Of a stretch of DNA of 13,381 nt, positions 1 through 6,905 are shown piece by piece. The DNA lies in the NCBI GenBank assembly GCA_025352915.1, contig JANXSA010000115.1:1-13381 (forward strand), written 5' to 3'. Each line of letters opens with the position of its first letter. Position 1 is the first letter of the stretch. This DNA comes from Rhodospirillales bacterium. GTDB taxonomy: Bacteria > Pseudomonadota > Alphaproteobacteria > Acetobacterales > Acetobacteraceae. The position numbers and the translations under genes are program-made. The notes below the pieces were generated by a model, which was given only the letters and a program-made list of their open reading frames with translations, was not told where the DNA came from and searched no databases.

Positions 1-30
1 TTCACAAAAAGAAGACTTCCCTTCCCTTCC
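1..30 (-). repeat. Hairpin repeat copy R0 (cut by window start)
   Basis: The first 15 bases carry the second hairpin arm ACAAAAAGAAG followed by the ACTTCCCTTCC-type edge. This is the reverse complement of the start of the copy just after copD (about 2140-2162). The rest of the hairpin and its tail would lie left of the window. The GGAAGG-type edge faces the copC gene, so the copper operon is flanked by inverted copies. Confidence 0.75.
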
Positions 31-134
31 TTCCCCCCCATTGGACACCACCCCCCACCAACGCTAAACCGCCCCCATCAAAAGCGCCCCATCCCGCCGC
101 GGCGCCAGGACCCGGGTGCCGAGACGTGACAACC

Positions 135-485
135 ATGCAACGACGCCACCTCCTGGCCCTGGCCGCGCTGACCGTCCTCCCAGCGCCGGCATCCGCCCAC
201 GCCATCCTAATGCAAAGCATCCCGCGCCATGCCGCCCGCCTCGCCGCCGGCGCGCAAACCCTGACCCTGCGCTTCAACAGCCGCCTCGACCTCGCCCGCT
301 CGCGCCTCACCTTGCTGCGCCCGGACAAATCGGCCGAAATCCTGACCCTGCTACCCGGCTCGGAAGACGTCCTGTCCGCCAGCGCCACCCTCACTCCCGG
401 CCCGCACACCCTGCGCTGGCAGGTGCTCGCAATCGACGGCCACATCACCCGCGGCGAGGTCCCCTTCACCGTGGCGGCTGCTTGA
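135..485 (+). CDS. copC: CopC-like periplasmic copper-binding protein
   Basis: A 116-residue protein, the usual size for a CopC domain protein. CopC proteins bind copper in the periplasm and work with CopD in copper resistance or uptake. An N-terminal signal peptide is visible (two Arg at 3-4, hydrophobic stretch 6-18, cleavage site ASA before His22). Cleavage would make His the first residue of the mature protein, as in CopC proteins whose N-terminal His is a Cu(II) ligand. The other two expected ligands appear in the motif Asp101-Gly-His103 near the C-terminus. I chose ATG at 135; an in-frame GTG at 126 would add three residues and disturb the signal peptide little. No strong ribosome site is seen. 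The gene ends one base before the copD start, so the two are almost certainly one operon. The Cu(I)-type Met-rich loop is not evident. Confidence 0.87.
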   Translation: MQRRHLLALAALTVLPAPASAHAILMQSIPRHAARLAAGAQTLTLRFNSRLDLARSRLTLLRPDKSAEILTLLPGSEDVLSASATLTPGPHTLRWQVLAIDGHITRGEVPFTVAAA

Positions 486-486
486 A

Positions 487-2139
487 ATGGAACTCCTCGT
501 CGACCTCTTCGGCTACCTCTCGATCATCTTCCACGGCATCACCCTGGCCAGCCAGTCCGTCGCCCTCGGCAGCGCCCTATTCCTGGTCTTCCTGGCCCAA
601 CCGCGCGCCTGGATGCTCGGCACCACCGGCCAATCCATCACCCAGGACACCGTCCGCATCGCCGGCTGGGCCGCCATCACCATGGCCCTGGCCGCAGCCG
701 CCGCCCTCGCCCTGCCCGCCCTGGTCCTGACCACCACCCTGGACATGCCGCTCGCCGACGCCCTGGGCGCCCAGTTCGCCCTGGCCGGCGTCGCCCGCAT
801 CGCAGTCATCCTCCTATTGGCCGCCGCACTCTTCGGCTTCGGCCCCAGCGCCCCCTGGTGGCTGGTGCTGCCGCTGGTCGCAGCCACCCTGGCCGCCGCC
901 ACCTTCTCCACCCACGCCGCCGCCCGGCTCGAGCACAGCCTGCCCCTGCTGGTCGTCTCCGGCATCCACCAGTTCGGCGCCGCCTTGTGGATCGGCGGCA
1001 TCCCGGCCTTCCTCGCAGCACTTGCCCGCGCCCGCGTCCCCGCAGCCATGGTTGTGGTGGCCGAGCGTTTCTCCACCCTCTCGGCCATCGGCGTCGCCTG
1101 CCTGCTCGGCACCGCCGCCATCCTGGCTTGGGCCTATATCGGCGACATCGCCGCACTCTACGGCACCGCCTACGGCGTCATGGTCTCGGCCAAGGCCGCC
1201 ATGTTCGCCGGCCTGCTGCTCGTCGGCCTCGCAAATTTCCGCCTGATCCGCCGCCTGCGCCGCAACCGAAACCAGCCCACCACCCGCCTGCGCCGCTTCG
1301 CCGAAGTCGAACTGGGCGTCGGCATCACCATCTTCTTCGCCGCCGCCTCGCTCACCTCCGTCCCCCCCGCCGTCGACCTGCGCGAAGATCGGGTGACGTT
1401 CCAGGAAATCGTCGACCGCAACTGGCCGCAATGGCCCCGCCTCGAATCCCCCGAACACGGCGAACTCACCCAACCCGCCCTGCAAGCCAAGCTCGACGAA
1501 GAAGCCCGCGCCGCCGGCGCCAAACCCCAACTCGCCTTCACCCCCGGCGCCGGCATCATCCCGCCGCGCAACGCCGCCGACCTCGCCTGGTCCGAATACA
1601 ACCACCACTGGGCCGGCCTCTTCGTCGTCGCCATCGCCCTGATGGCCCTGCTCCACCGCGCGGGCTTCGGCATCGCCGGACACTGGCCCCTGCTCTTCCT
1701 CGGCCTCGCCGGCTTCCTGTTCTGGCGCTCCGACCCCGAAGCCTGGCCCATGGGCGCCATCTCCTTCGTCGACAGCCTGCGCGACGTCGAAGTGCTCCAG
1801 CACCGCTTCGTCGTGCTGGTCCTGATCTGCTTCGCCCTCTTCGAGTGGAAAGTCCGCATCACCAAACAAACCACCGGATGGCAACCCCTGGTCTTCCCCC
1901 TGGCCACCGCCCTGTCCGGCATGGCCCTGCTGACCCACAGCCACGCCATCGCTAACATCCGCGAACAACTGCTGATCGAAATCACCCACACCCCGCTCGC
2001 CCTGGCCGGCGTCGCCGGCGCCTGGGCCCGCTGGCTCGAACTCCGCCTCGACCCCCCAGGCAGCCGCATCGCCGGCTGGATCTGGCCGTTGTGTTTCCTC
2101 GTGGTGGGCCTGGTGCTGTTGATCTATCGGGAAGCGTAG
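487..2139 (+). CDS. copD: CopD-family copper transport/resistance membrane protein, long form
   Basis: A 550-residue polytopic inner-membrane protein. The first 290 residues hold about eight hydrophobic segments and the CopD-like core, with the His-containing motif SGIHQFGAALWIGG near residues 157-170. A soluble stretch follows (about 293-370), with no stop or frame change. It ends in AWSEYNHHWAGLF, a His-rich entry into a second membrane block of four or five segments (about 372-548). The short CopD proteins are roughly 300 residues, so this is an extended architecture; I recall similar long forms in proteobacteria but cannot confirm it here. The start lies one base after the copC stop, which fits translational coupling. 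The role is inferred to be copper movement across the inner membrane together with CopC; direction of transport is not shown by the sequence. Confidence 0.85.
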   Translation: MELLVDLFGYLSIIFHGITLASQSVALGSALFLVFLAQPRAWMLGTTGQSITQDTVRIAGWAAITMALAAAAALALPALVLTTTLDMPLADALGAQFALAGVARIAVILLLAAALFGFGPSAPWWLVLPLVAATLAAATFSTHAAARLEHSLPLLVVSGIHQFGAALWIGGIPAFLAALARARVPAAMVVVAERFSTLSAIGVACLLGTAAILAWAYIGDIAALYGTAYGVMVSAKAAMFAGLLLVGLANFRLIRRLRRNRNQPTTRLRRFAEVELGVGITIFFAAASLTSVPPAVDLREDRVTFQEIVDRNWPQWPRLESPEHGELTQPALQAKLDEEARAAGAKPQLAFTPGAGIIPPRNAADLAWSEYNHHWAGLFVVAIALMALLHRAGFGIAGHWPLLFLGLAGFLFWRSDPEAWPMGAISFVDSLRDVEVLQHRFVVLVLICFALFEWKVRITKQTTGWQPLVFPLATALSGMALLTHSHAIANIREQLLIEITHTPLALAGVAGAWARWLELRLDPPGSRIAGWIWPLCFLVVGLVLLIYREA

Positions 2140-2191
2140 GGAAGGAAGTCTTCTTTTTGTGAACAAAAAGAAGCAAAAAAACTTTATCCAT
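2140..2191 (+). repeat. Hairpin repeat copy R1
   Basis: It begins with GGAAGG right at the copD stop. The hairpin arms are CTTCTTTTTGT (2150-2160) and ACAAAAAGAAG (2163-2173), a perfect 11-bp match with two bases between. The tail is CAAAAAAACTTTATCCAT (2174-2191). It may act as a 3' end structure for the copper operon, but no U run follows the stem on the plus strand, so it is not a classic terminator in that direction. Confidence 0.85.
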
Positions 2192-2202
2192 CAGCCTCGT
2201 AG

Positions 2203-2228
2203 GTCGGATAAGCGGAGCGCCATCCGAC
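2203..2228. repeat. REP-like palindrome
   Basis: Arms GTCGGAT (2203-2209) and ATCCGAC (2222-2228) are perfect reverse complements around a GC-rich centre (AGCGGAGCGC). The pattern GTAGGTCGGATAAGCG...CGCCATCCGAC resembles the extragenic palindromes scattered in many proteobacterial genomes; that likeness is from memory. Only one copy is in the window. Confidence 0.55.
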
Positions 2229-2274
2229 TCTCCCGTCACTCCAAAAAAAATCTCACTTCGTTCGCATTTTTTCC

Positions 2275-2303
2275 TTGTTCGCCGGCGTATAGTTAGTTAG
2301 TAT
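2275..2303 (+). promoter_or_regulatory. Candidate sigma70-type promoter of the small ORF
   Basis: TTGTTC (2275-2280) and TAGTAT (2298-2303) are separated by exactly 17 bases. Transcription would begin near 2310, next to the ATG at 2311, so the message would be leaderless or nearly so. The rest of 2229-2310 has an A run and a T run around 2243-2272 and no other gene signal. Confidence 0.35.
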
Positions 2304-2310
2304 CCGCTGC

Positions 2311-2997
2311 ATGGAAACACATGCACCCTCCCTCGGCGACCAGATCGCCCGCCTGCGCGGCACCGCGCAGACGCAGGAGAAGTGCGCCTGGATTCCCGGC
2401 CCCATCCACGCCCTGATCATCGCTGCCCTGGTGCGCGTTTTCTCTCGCCTGGAACAGGTCTTGGCTCTCTGGCAGACAGGCCAACTCCCTCCGCCCCCAA
2501 TCCGCAACACCCGCGCCACCACATCACGCCCCGGCACGGCCCCGCGCGCCGCCCAGCCGATTCGCGCCCGCCGCACGCACAAGCTCCCGCGCGCCCCGCG
2601 AATCCCCCCGCAAGCCACAGCGCCCGCCCGCACCGCACCCGCCCGCGCCGCACCCTCGGCCCCGCCAACCCGGCGCCCGCGCCAAGGCCGCGCTCCCCCA
2701 CCGGCATTCCGTCAAAAAACGCCTTGGAGGCAGTCGCATAACTGCGTCCAAATTGTTTTGATATCGTTATATATTCACGTCACCGCCCGCCGAACCCGGT
2801 TCTCCGCCAACTGCCACTCACCCCGCACCATCACCAGCCGCAGCGCCGCCGCGGCATCCCACAAATCGACAAAGCGCGTGTACAGCGGCGTGATCCCAAA
2901 CCGCAGGATATCCGGCGCCCGGAAATCGCCGATCACCCCGCGCGCAATCAACGCCTGCATGACCGGATACGCCTGCTCATGCGCCAGACAGACCTGA
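2311..2997 (+). CDS. Small unrecognised ORF with helical N-terminus and Pro/Arg/Ala-rich tail (end uncertain)
   Basis: The first 60 residues look like a real protein: an acidic/polar start, the segment PGPIHALIIAALVRVF and an amphipathic stretch ending LALWQTGQLPPPP. From about residue 63 the sequence turns into low-complexity Pro, Arg, Ala and Thr, as expected from very C-rich DNA. The open frame continues to 2997, but the last 220 bases lie antisense to the 3' end of kynU, so the true protein may be shorter or frameshifted; an alternative frame is open to 2741. I recall short ORFs with a similar IPGPIHAL...LLWQAG...LPPPP start in acetic-acid-bacterium-type genomes, function unknown, but cannot verify this. 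No ribosome site precedes the ATG; a promoter-like pair sits directly upstream. Function unknown. Confidence 0.45.
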   Translation: METHAPSLGDQIARLRGTAQTQEKCAWIPGPIHALIIAALVRVFSRLEQVLALWQTGQLPPPPIRNTRATTSRPGTAPRAAQPIRARRTHKLPRAPRIPPQATAPARTAPARAAPSAPPTRRPRQGRAPPPAFRQKTPWRQSHNCVQIVLISLYIHVTARRTRFSANCHSPRTITSRSAAAASHKSTKRVYSGVIPNRRISGARKSPITPRAINACMTGYACSCARQT

Positions 2998-4013
2998 CTC
3001 CCCCGCCGGTCAGCCTCCCGCGGCGACACCAGCCGAAAACCCCACGGCCCCGCCATCTGCTCCACCAGCGCCGCGAACAACCTGGTCTGCTGCACCGACT
3101 TCGCCCGAACCGCCGCCATCGGCGTCCGCAACGCGATATCCACCCCAACTTCCAACGCCGCCAAACTCAGCACCGGCGGCGTCCCCACCATCGTCCGCGC
3201 AATCCCCGTCCCCGGCCGATACCCCGTCTCGAACGCAAACGGCGCCGCATGTCCCAACCACCCGGTCAACGGATAGCGCAAGCTCTCCTGCAACCGCGGC
3301 GCCACATACAAAAACGCCGGCGCCCCCGGCCCGCCATTGAGAAACTTGTAGCCACACCCAACCGCCAGATCGACATCGCACCCGGCCAATTCAACCGGCA
3401 CCGCCCCCGCCGAATGCGCCAGATCCCACAACACCAACGCCCCCCGCGCATGCGCCGCCCGGGTAATCGCCCCCATGTCGAGCATCGCCCCGGTGTGATA
3501 ATTCACCTGCGTCAACATCACGACCGCCACATCTTCATCAATCGCCCCGGCGATCCCGCCGGCCTCCACCAGCCGAAGCGAGTGCCCCCGATCCACCAAC
3601 GCCGCCAACCCTTCGGCCACATACAAATCCGTCGGAAAATTCCCCCGCTCCGACACGATGACCCGCCGCCCCGGCCTTGCCGCCAACGCCGCCCCCAACA
3701 GCTTGAACAGATTGACCGACGTCGAATCCGCCACCATCACCGTCCCCGGCGCCGCCCCGATCAGCCGGGCAATCTTGTCCCCCACCCGCCCAGGCATCGC
3801 CATCCACCCGGCGTCGTTCCAACTGCGGATCAGCCCCCCGCCCCACTCCTCTTGCACAACCTCGGCCACCCGCCCCGGCGTCGCCTTCGGCAGCGCCCCC
3901 AGCGAATTGCCATCGAGATAAACCACCCCCTCCGGCAGCATGAACAAATCCCGCAGCGGCGCCAGCTCATCGGCGATATCCAGGGCTTCAAGGTCGATTT
4001 GTGTGATGCTCAT
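2775..4013 (-). CDS. kynU: Kynureninase
   Basis: A 412-residue PLP enzyme of fold type I (aminotransferase class V), the normal length for bacterial kynureninase. It splits L-kynurenine into anthranilate and alanine, and 3-hydroxykynurenine into 3-hydroxyanthranilate, in cytoplasmic tryptophan breakdown. Family motifs run in order: YLDGNSLGALP, SWNDAGWMAMPGRVGDK, DSTSVNLFKLL, GNFPTDLYVAEGL, WDLAHSAGAVPVEL, then GCGYKFLNGGPG with the PLP lysine at about residue 223, RGVIGDFRAPDILRFG and PLYTRFVDLWDA near the end. I chose the ATG at 4013 because residues from MSITQIDLEALD onward align with the family start; 20 upstream in-frame residues would run into the divergent oxygenase gene. It is divergent from that gene with a 58-bp gap. 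No other kyn gene (formamidase, dioxygenase) is in the window. Its third codon positions are rich in G, unlike the C-ending codons of its neighbours. Confidence 0.95.
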   Translation of the reverse strand: MSITQIDLEALDIADELAPLRDLFMLPEGVVYLDGNSLGALPKATPGRVAEVVQEEWGGGLIRSWNDAGWMAMPGRVGDKIARLIGAAPGTVMVADSTSVNLFKLLGAALAARPGRRVIVSERGNFPTDLYVAEGLAALVDRGHSLRLVEAGGIAGAIDEDVAVVMLTQVNYHTGAMLDMGAITRAAHARGALVLWDLAHSAGAVPVELAGCDVDLAVGCGYKFLNGGPGAPAFLYVAPRLQESLRYPLTGWLGHAAPFAFETGYRPGTGIARTMVGTPPVLSLAALEVGVDIALRTPMAAVRAKSVQQTRLFAALVEQMAGPWGFRLVSPREADRRGSQVCLAHEQAYPVMQALIARGVIGDFRAPDILRFGITPLYTRFVDLWDAAAALRLVMVRGEWQLAENRVRRAVT

Positions 4014-4071
4014 GACGTATCGTGACCCCGATGCCCCGCCCATCGCAACCACCAAACCCAAAGGCCCGGCC

Positions 4072-5118
4072 ATGAACCATCTCGCCCCCAGCCTGAACCC
4101 GATCCGCCCCGACGCCCCGGAAGAAATCCCGGTGATCGACCTGGCCGACTATCTGGCCGGCAAACCCGGCGCACTGGAAGCCACCGCCGCCACCCTGCGC
4201 CATGCCCTGGAGAATATCGGCTTCTACTTCATCACCGGCCACGGCGTGGCCCAAACCCTCGTCGACGCAACCTTCAATGCCACCAAACGCTTCCACGCCC
4301 AGCCGCTCGACGACAAACTGAAACTCAAGATCAACCAGCACAATATCGGCTACCTGCCGGTCCGCGGCTCGGTCACCCGCCACTCCAAGATCAACCCGAA
4401 CAACAAGCCCAACGTCAACGAAGCCTTCTTCGTCAAACGCGACCTCGCCCCCGACCACCCGGACGTCCTCGCTGTCCTGCCCTTCCGCGGCACCAACCAA
4501 TGGCCCGACAGCCTCCCCGGCTTCCGCGAAACCGTGATGACCTATGCCACCGCCATGGAGCAACTCGGCCTCAGCCTGTTGCCGCTCTACGCCGTGGCGC
4601 TGGACCTGCCGCCCGATTTCTTCACCGCCCGCTTCGCCCCCCCGATGTACACCCTGCGCATGTCCCACTACCCGCAACAGGACAGCACCGACGAAAACGA
4701 GTTCGGCCTCGCCCCCCACAGCGACACCAGCTTCATGACCCTGCTGGCGCAGAACAAAGTGCCCGGCCTGTCGATCCGCCTGCCAAACGGAAACTGGATC
4801 GACGCCCCCGCCCTGCCCGGCAGCTTCCTGGTCAATGGCGGCGACATGCTGCGGCGCTGGACCAACGAACGCTTCCTCGCCACCCCCCACCGCGTGGTCA
4901 ACCGCTCGGGCCAGGAGCGCTACGCCATCCCGTTCTTCTTCGACTGCGCCTACACCACCGACATGGCATGCCTGCCAACCTGCACCAATCCCGGCAACCC
5001 GCCGCGATACGAGACCATGACCTACCCGGAGTACATGGTCTGGTACCGCAACCTGAACTACGCCGCCCAAGCCGAGCCGCCCAAAGACCGCGACGGGGTG
5101 CAGCTTTCCGCAGGCTAG
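4072..5118 (+). CDS. Isopenicillin N synthase-like Fe(II)/2-oxoglutarate-dependent oxygenase
   Basis: A 348-residue soluble oxygenase. The N-terminal domain (about 20-125: IPVIDLADYL, then ALENIGFYFITGHGV) is typical of the non-haem dioxygenase N-terminal domain. The jelly-roll core holds the iron triad His216-Ser-Asp218 (LAPHSDTSFMTLL) and His273 (ATPHRVV). Arg283 (QERYAIPFFFD) is the expected co-substrate-binding Arg, but the usual RxS is Arg-Tyr-Ala here. Enzymes of this family hydroxylate, desaturate or cyclise small molecules; the substrate cannot be read from sequence. I chose ATG 4072 because an earlier in-frame ATG at 3940 would begin inside kynU. It is divergent from kynU, and its stop codon lies inside the first arm of a strong hairpin. 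A link with kynurenine or other aromatic compounds is only suggested by position. Confidence 0.88.
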   Translation: MNHLAPSLNPIRPDAPEEIPVIDLADYLAGKPGALEATAATLRHALENIGFYFITGHGVAQTLVDATFNATKRFHAQPLDDKLKLKINQHNIGYLPVRGSVTRHSKINPNNKPNVNEAFFVKRDLAPDHPDVLAVLPFRGTNQWPDSLPGFRETVMTYATAMEQLGLSLLPLYAVALDLPPDFFTARFAPPMYTLRMSHYPQQDSTDENEFGLAPHSDTSFMTLLAQNKVPGLSIRLPNGNWIDAPALPGSFLVNGGDMLRRWTNERFLATPHRVVNRSGQERYAIPFFFDCAYTTDMACLPTCTNPGNPPRYETMTYPEYMVWYRNLNYAAQAEPPKDRDGVQLSAG

Positions 5119-5158
5119 AGCGAAAGCCGTGCTGATAGGCGCACGGCTTTCGCTCTAG
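5115..5158 (+). terminator. Strong hairpin at the end of the oxygenase gene
   Basis: Arms CTAGAGCGAAAGCCGTGC (5115-5132) and GCACGGCTTTCGCTCTAG (5141-5158) match perfectly over 18 bp with an 8-base loop. The oxygenase stop TAG (5116-5118) lies inside the first arm. A short U-rich stretch (CTCTCTGTTTTGG) follows, so it is a plausible intrinsic terminator on the plus strand. Confidence 0.75.
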
Positions 5159-5172
5159 CTCTCTGTTTTGGC

Positions 5173-5219
5173 GAGCAACTTTATCCGATCAGACGATTCC
5201 GTCTGATCGGATGTTGCTC
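5173..5219 (-). terminator. Second hairpin between convergent genes, likely for leuA
   Basis: Inner arms ATCCGATCAGACG (5183-5195) and CGTCTGATCGGAT (5200-5212) are perfect with a 4-base loop. Outer arms GAGCAAC (5173-5179) and GTTGCTC (5213-5219) extend the stem across a 3-base bulge. It starts nine bases past the leuA stop. There is no long U run on the minus strand, so termination may be Rho-aided or the stem may protect the 3' end. Confidence 0.65.
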
Positions 5220-5227
5220 TAACGCGG

Positions 5228-6814
5228 TCAGGCCGAAATGGCGGCAGGCTCGGTGCGTTCGCGCTTGACCAGGAGCTTGTTCAGCGCGTGGACATAGGCG
5301 CGGACCGAGGCGACGATGGTGTCGGTATCCGCCCCTTGGCCGTCGACCATCTTGCCGTTTTCTTCCAGGCGGACGGTCACCCGGGCTTGCGCGTCAGTGC
5401 CTTCGGTGACCGCGCCGACCGAGTACAGGGTCAGGGTCGCGGTGTGCGGAAAGAGTTGCTGCACCGCATTGAAACAGGCATCGACCGGCCCATCGCCGGT
5501 GGCGGTGGCAAGCATGGTGACCCCGTCGATGTCCAGCTCCAGCTCAGCCTTCGGCGGCGCCTTGGTGCCCGCCCGCAGGTCGAGCGAGACGAACTTGATG
5601 CGGTCATTGCCGCGCATCACCTCGTCATCGACCAGGGCGGCGATGTCGTCGTCGAACACCACTTTCTTGCGGTCGGCCAGATCCTTGAAGCGGCGGAAGG
5701 CGTCATTCAGCTGGTTGTCGCCGACATCGCCGTAGCCCAGGGTCTTGAGCTTGTCGCGGAAGGCGGCGCGTCCGGAGTGCTTGCCCATCACCAGGTTGGA
5801 GCGTGCCCAGCCGATCGATTGCGGCGTCATGATTTCGTAGGTCTGGGCGTTCTTCAGCACGCCATCCTGGTGGATGCCGGACTCATGGGCAAAGGCGTTG
5901 CGCCCGACGATCGCCTTATTCGGCTGCACGTCAAAACCGGTGATCGCCGAGAGCAGTTTTGATGTCTTCAGGATGTGCTCGGTGACGATGCGCGGTTTTG
6001 CAGCGATGATGTCCGGCCGGGTGCGCATCGCCATCACCACTTCTTCCAGTGCTGCATTGCCCGCCCGCTCGCCGATGCCGTTGATGGTGCACTCGATCTG
6101 GCGAACCCCGGCCTGTAGCGCGGCCAGCGTATTGGCGACGGCCAGCCCGAGGTCGTTATGGTTATGCGCGGAGAAGATCACCTTTTCGGCGCCGGGCACG
6201 CGGTTGCGCACCATGGTGAACATGCGGCTGATATCGGCCGGCAGGGCGTAACCCACCGTATCCGGGATGTTGATGGTGGTGGCGCCGGCCTGGATGGCGG
6301 CTTCCACGGAGCGGCACAGGAAGTCGTCATCGCTGCGGCTGCCATCCTCAGCCGACCACTCGACGTCATCGGTGTGCTGGCGCGCCAGGGTGACGCAGTC
6401 GGTGATGCTGGCGAGCACTTCGTCGCGCGTCATGCGCAGCTTGTGCTCCATGTGCAGGTCGGAGGTGGCGATGACGATGTGGATGCGCGGGCGCAGCGCG
6501 GGCTTCAGCGCCTCGGCCGAGCGCAGGATATCGGCGCGCGCATGGCGCCCCAGGCTGGCGATCACCGGGCCGTCCGGGCGCCGGCCGACGGTCTCGGCGA
6601 TCGCCTTCACACTCTCGAAATCGCCGATCGAGGCGATGGCGAAGCCGGCTTCCATCACGTCCACGCCGAGTTCGGCCAGCGCCTCGGCCATGCGCAGCTT
6701 CTCCTTGATGTTCATGGAGAAGCCCGGCGACTGCTCGCCGTCGCGCAGCGTGGTGTCGAAGATGATGACGCGGTCGTCGTCCAGCTTGCCGAAGCTGGGA
6801 TGGTTGATGCTCAT
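5228..6814 (-). CDS. leuA: 2-isopropylmalate synthase
   Basis: A 528-residue enzyme, standard for the bacterial long form. It condenses 2-ketoisovalerate with acetyl-CoA to 2-isopropylmalate, the first committed step of leucine synthesis, in the cytoplasm. The TIM-barrel domain opens with DTTLRDGEQSPG (residues 20-31, catalytic Arg24 and metal-binding Asp25), continues with INIPDTVGYA (181-190) and the metal site HNHNDLGLAVANTL (His217, His219), then NGIGERAGNAALEEVVMAM. The C-terminal part (about 400-520: GDGPVDACFNAV, LTLYSVGAVTEG, TDTIVASVRAYVHALNKLL) is the LeuA regulatory domain that binds leucine for feedback inhibition. ATG at 6814 fits the family start. Its codons end mostly in C or G, balanced. 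Upstream on the same strand lies a Leu-rich leader ORF and a hairpin, which suggests attenuation control. No other leu gene is adjacent. Confidence 0.97.
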   Translation of the reverse strand: MSINHPSFGKLDDDRVIIFDTTLRDGEQSPGFSMNIKEKLRMAEALAELGVDVMEAGFAIASIGDFESVKAIAETVGRRPDGPVIASLGRHARADILRSAEALKPALRPRIHIVIATSDLHMEHKLRMTRDEVLASITDCVTLARQHTDDVEWSAEDGSRSDDDFLCRSVEAAIQAGATTINIPDTVGYALPADISRMFTMVRNRVPGAEKVIFSAHNHNDLGLAVANTLAALQAGVRQIECTINGIGERAGNAALEEVVMAMRTRPDIIAAKPRIVTEHILKTSKLLSAITGFDVQPNKAIVGRNAFAHESGIHQDGVLKNAQTYEIMTPQSIGWARSNLVMGKHSGRAAFRDKLKTLGYGDVGDNQLNDAFRRFKDLADRKKVVFDDDIAALVDDEVMRGNDRIKFVSLDLRAGTKAPPKAELELDIDGVTMLATATGDGPVDACFNAVQQLFPHTATLTLYSVGAVTEGTDAQARVTVRLEENGKMVDGQGADTDTIVASVRAYVHALNKLLVKRERTEPAAISA

Positions 6815-6866
6815 GATGGCGTGTCCTGGTTCTGAATTACCGCAAGGCCGCGCGCGCGCAGCCGCT

Positions 6867-6884
6867 CTCAGGGCTTCCCCTGAG
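6867..6884 (-). promoter_or_regulatory. Attenuator-region hairpin in the leuA leader
   Basis: Between the leader-peptide stop and leuA, CTCAGGG and CCCTGAG form a perfect 7-bp stem with a 4-base GAAG loop (minus strand). GC-rich tracts on either side (about 6847-6854 and 6897-6904) are also complementary, so alternative folds are possible, as expected of a leader attenuator. No U run follows directly, so the exact terminator is not settled. Confidence 0.5.
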
Positions 6885-6905
6885 CGATGCCGCAGTCGCG
6901 CGGCG

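Noticed and set aside
126..134. GTG start for the copC gene, nine bases upstream of the chosen ATG
   Set aside because: It adds only MTT before a typical signal peptide that begins well at ATG 135; no ribosome site favours the GTG.
513..1121. Long minus-strand open frames inside copD, and similar shadows in all other genes
   Set aside because: GC-rich codon use opens antisense frames; the products are Arg/Ala/Gly-rich with no family features, while the plus-strand genes have clear motifs.
2260..2280. Two GTTC words as an alphaproteobacterial LexA box
   Set aside because: They are 13 bases apart; the known box has a 7-base spacer.
4014..4073. N-terminal extension of kynureninase by 20 residues
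   Set aside because: The extra residues reach the start of the divergent oxygenase gene and are not part of the kynureninase fold.
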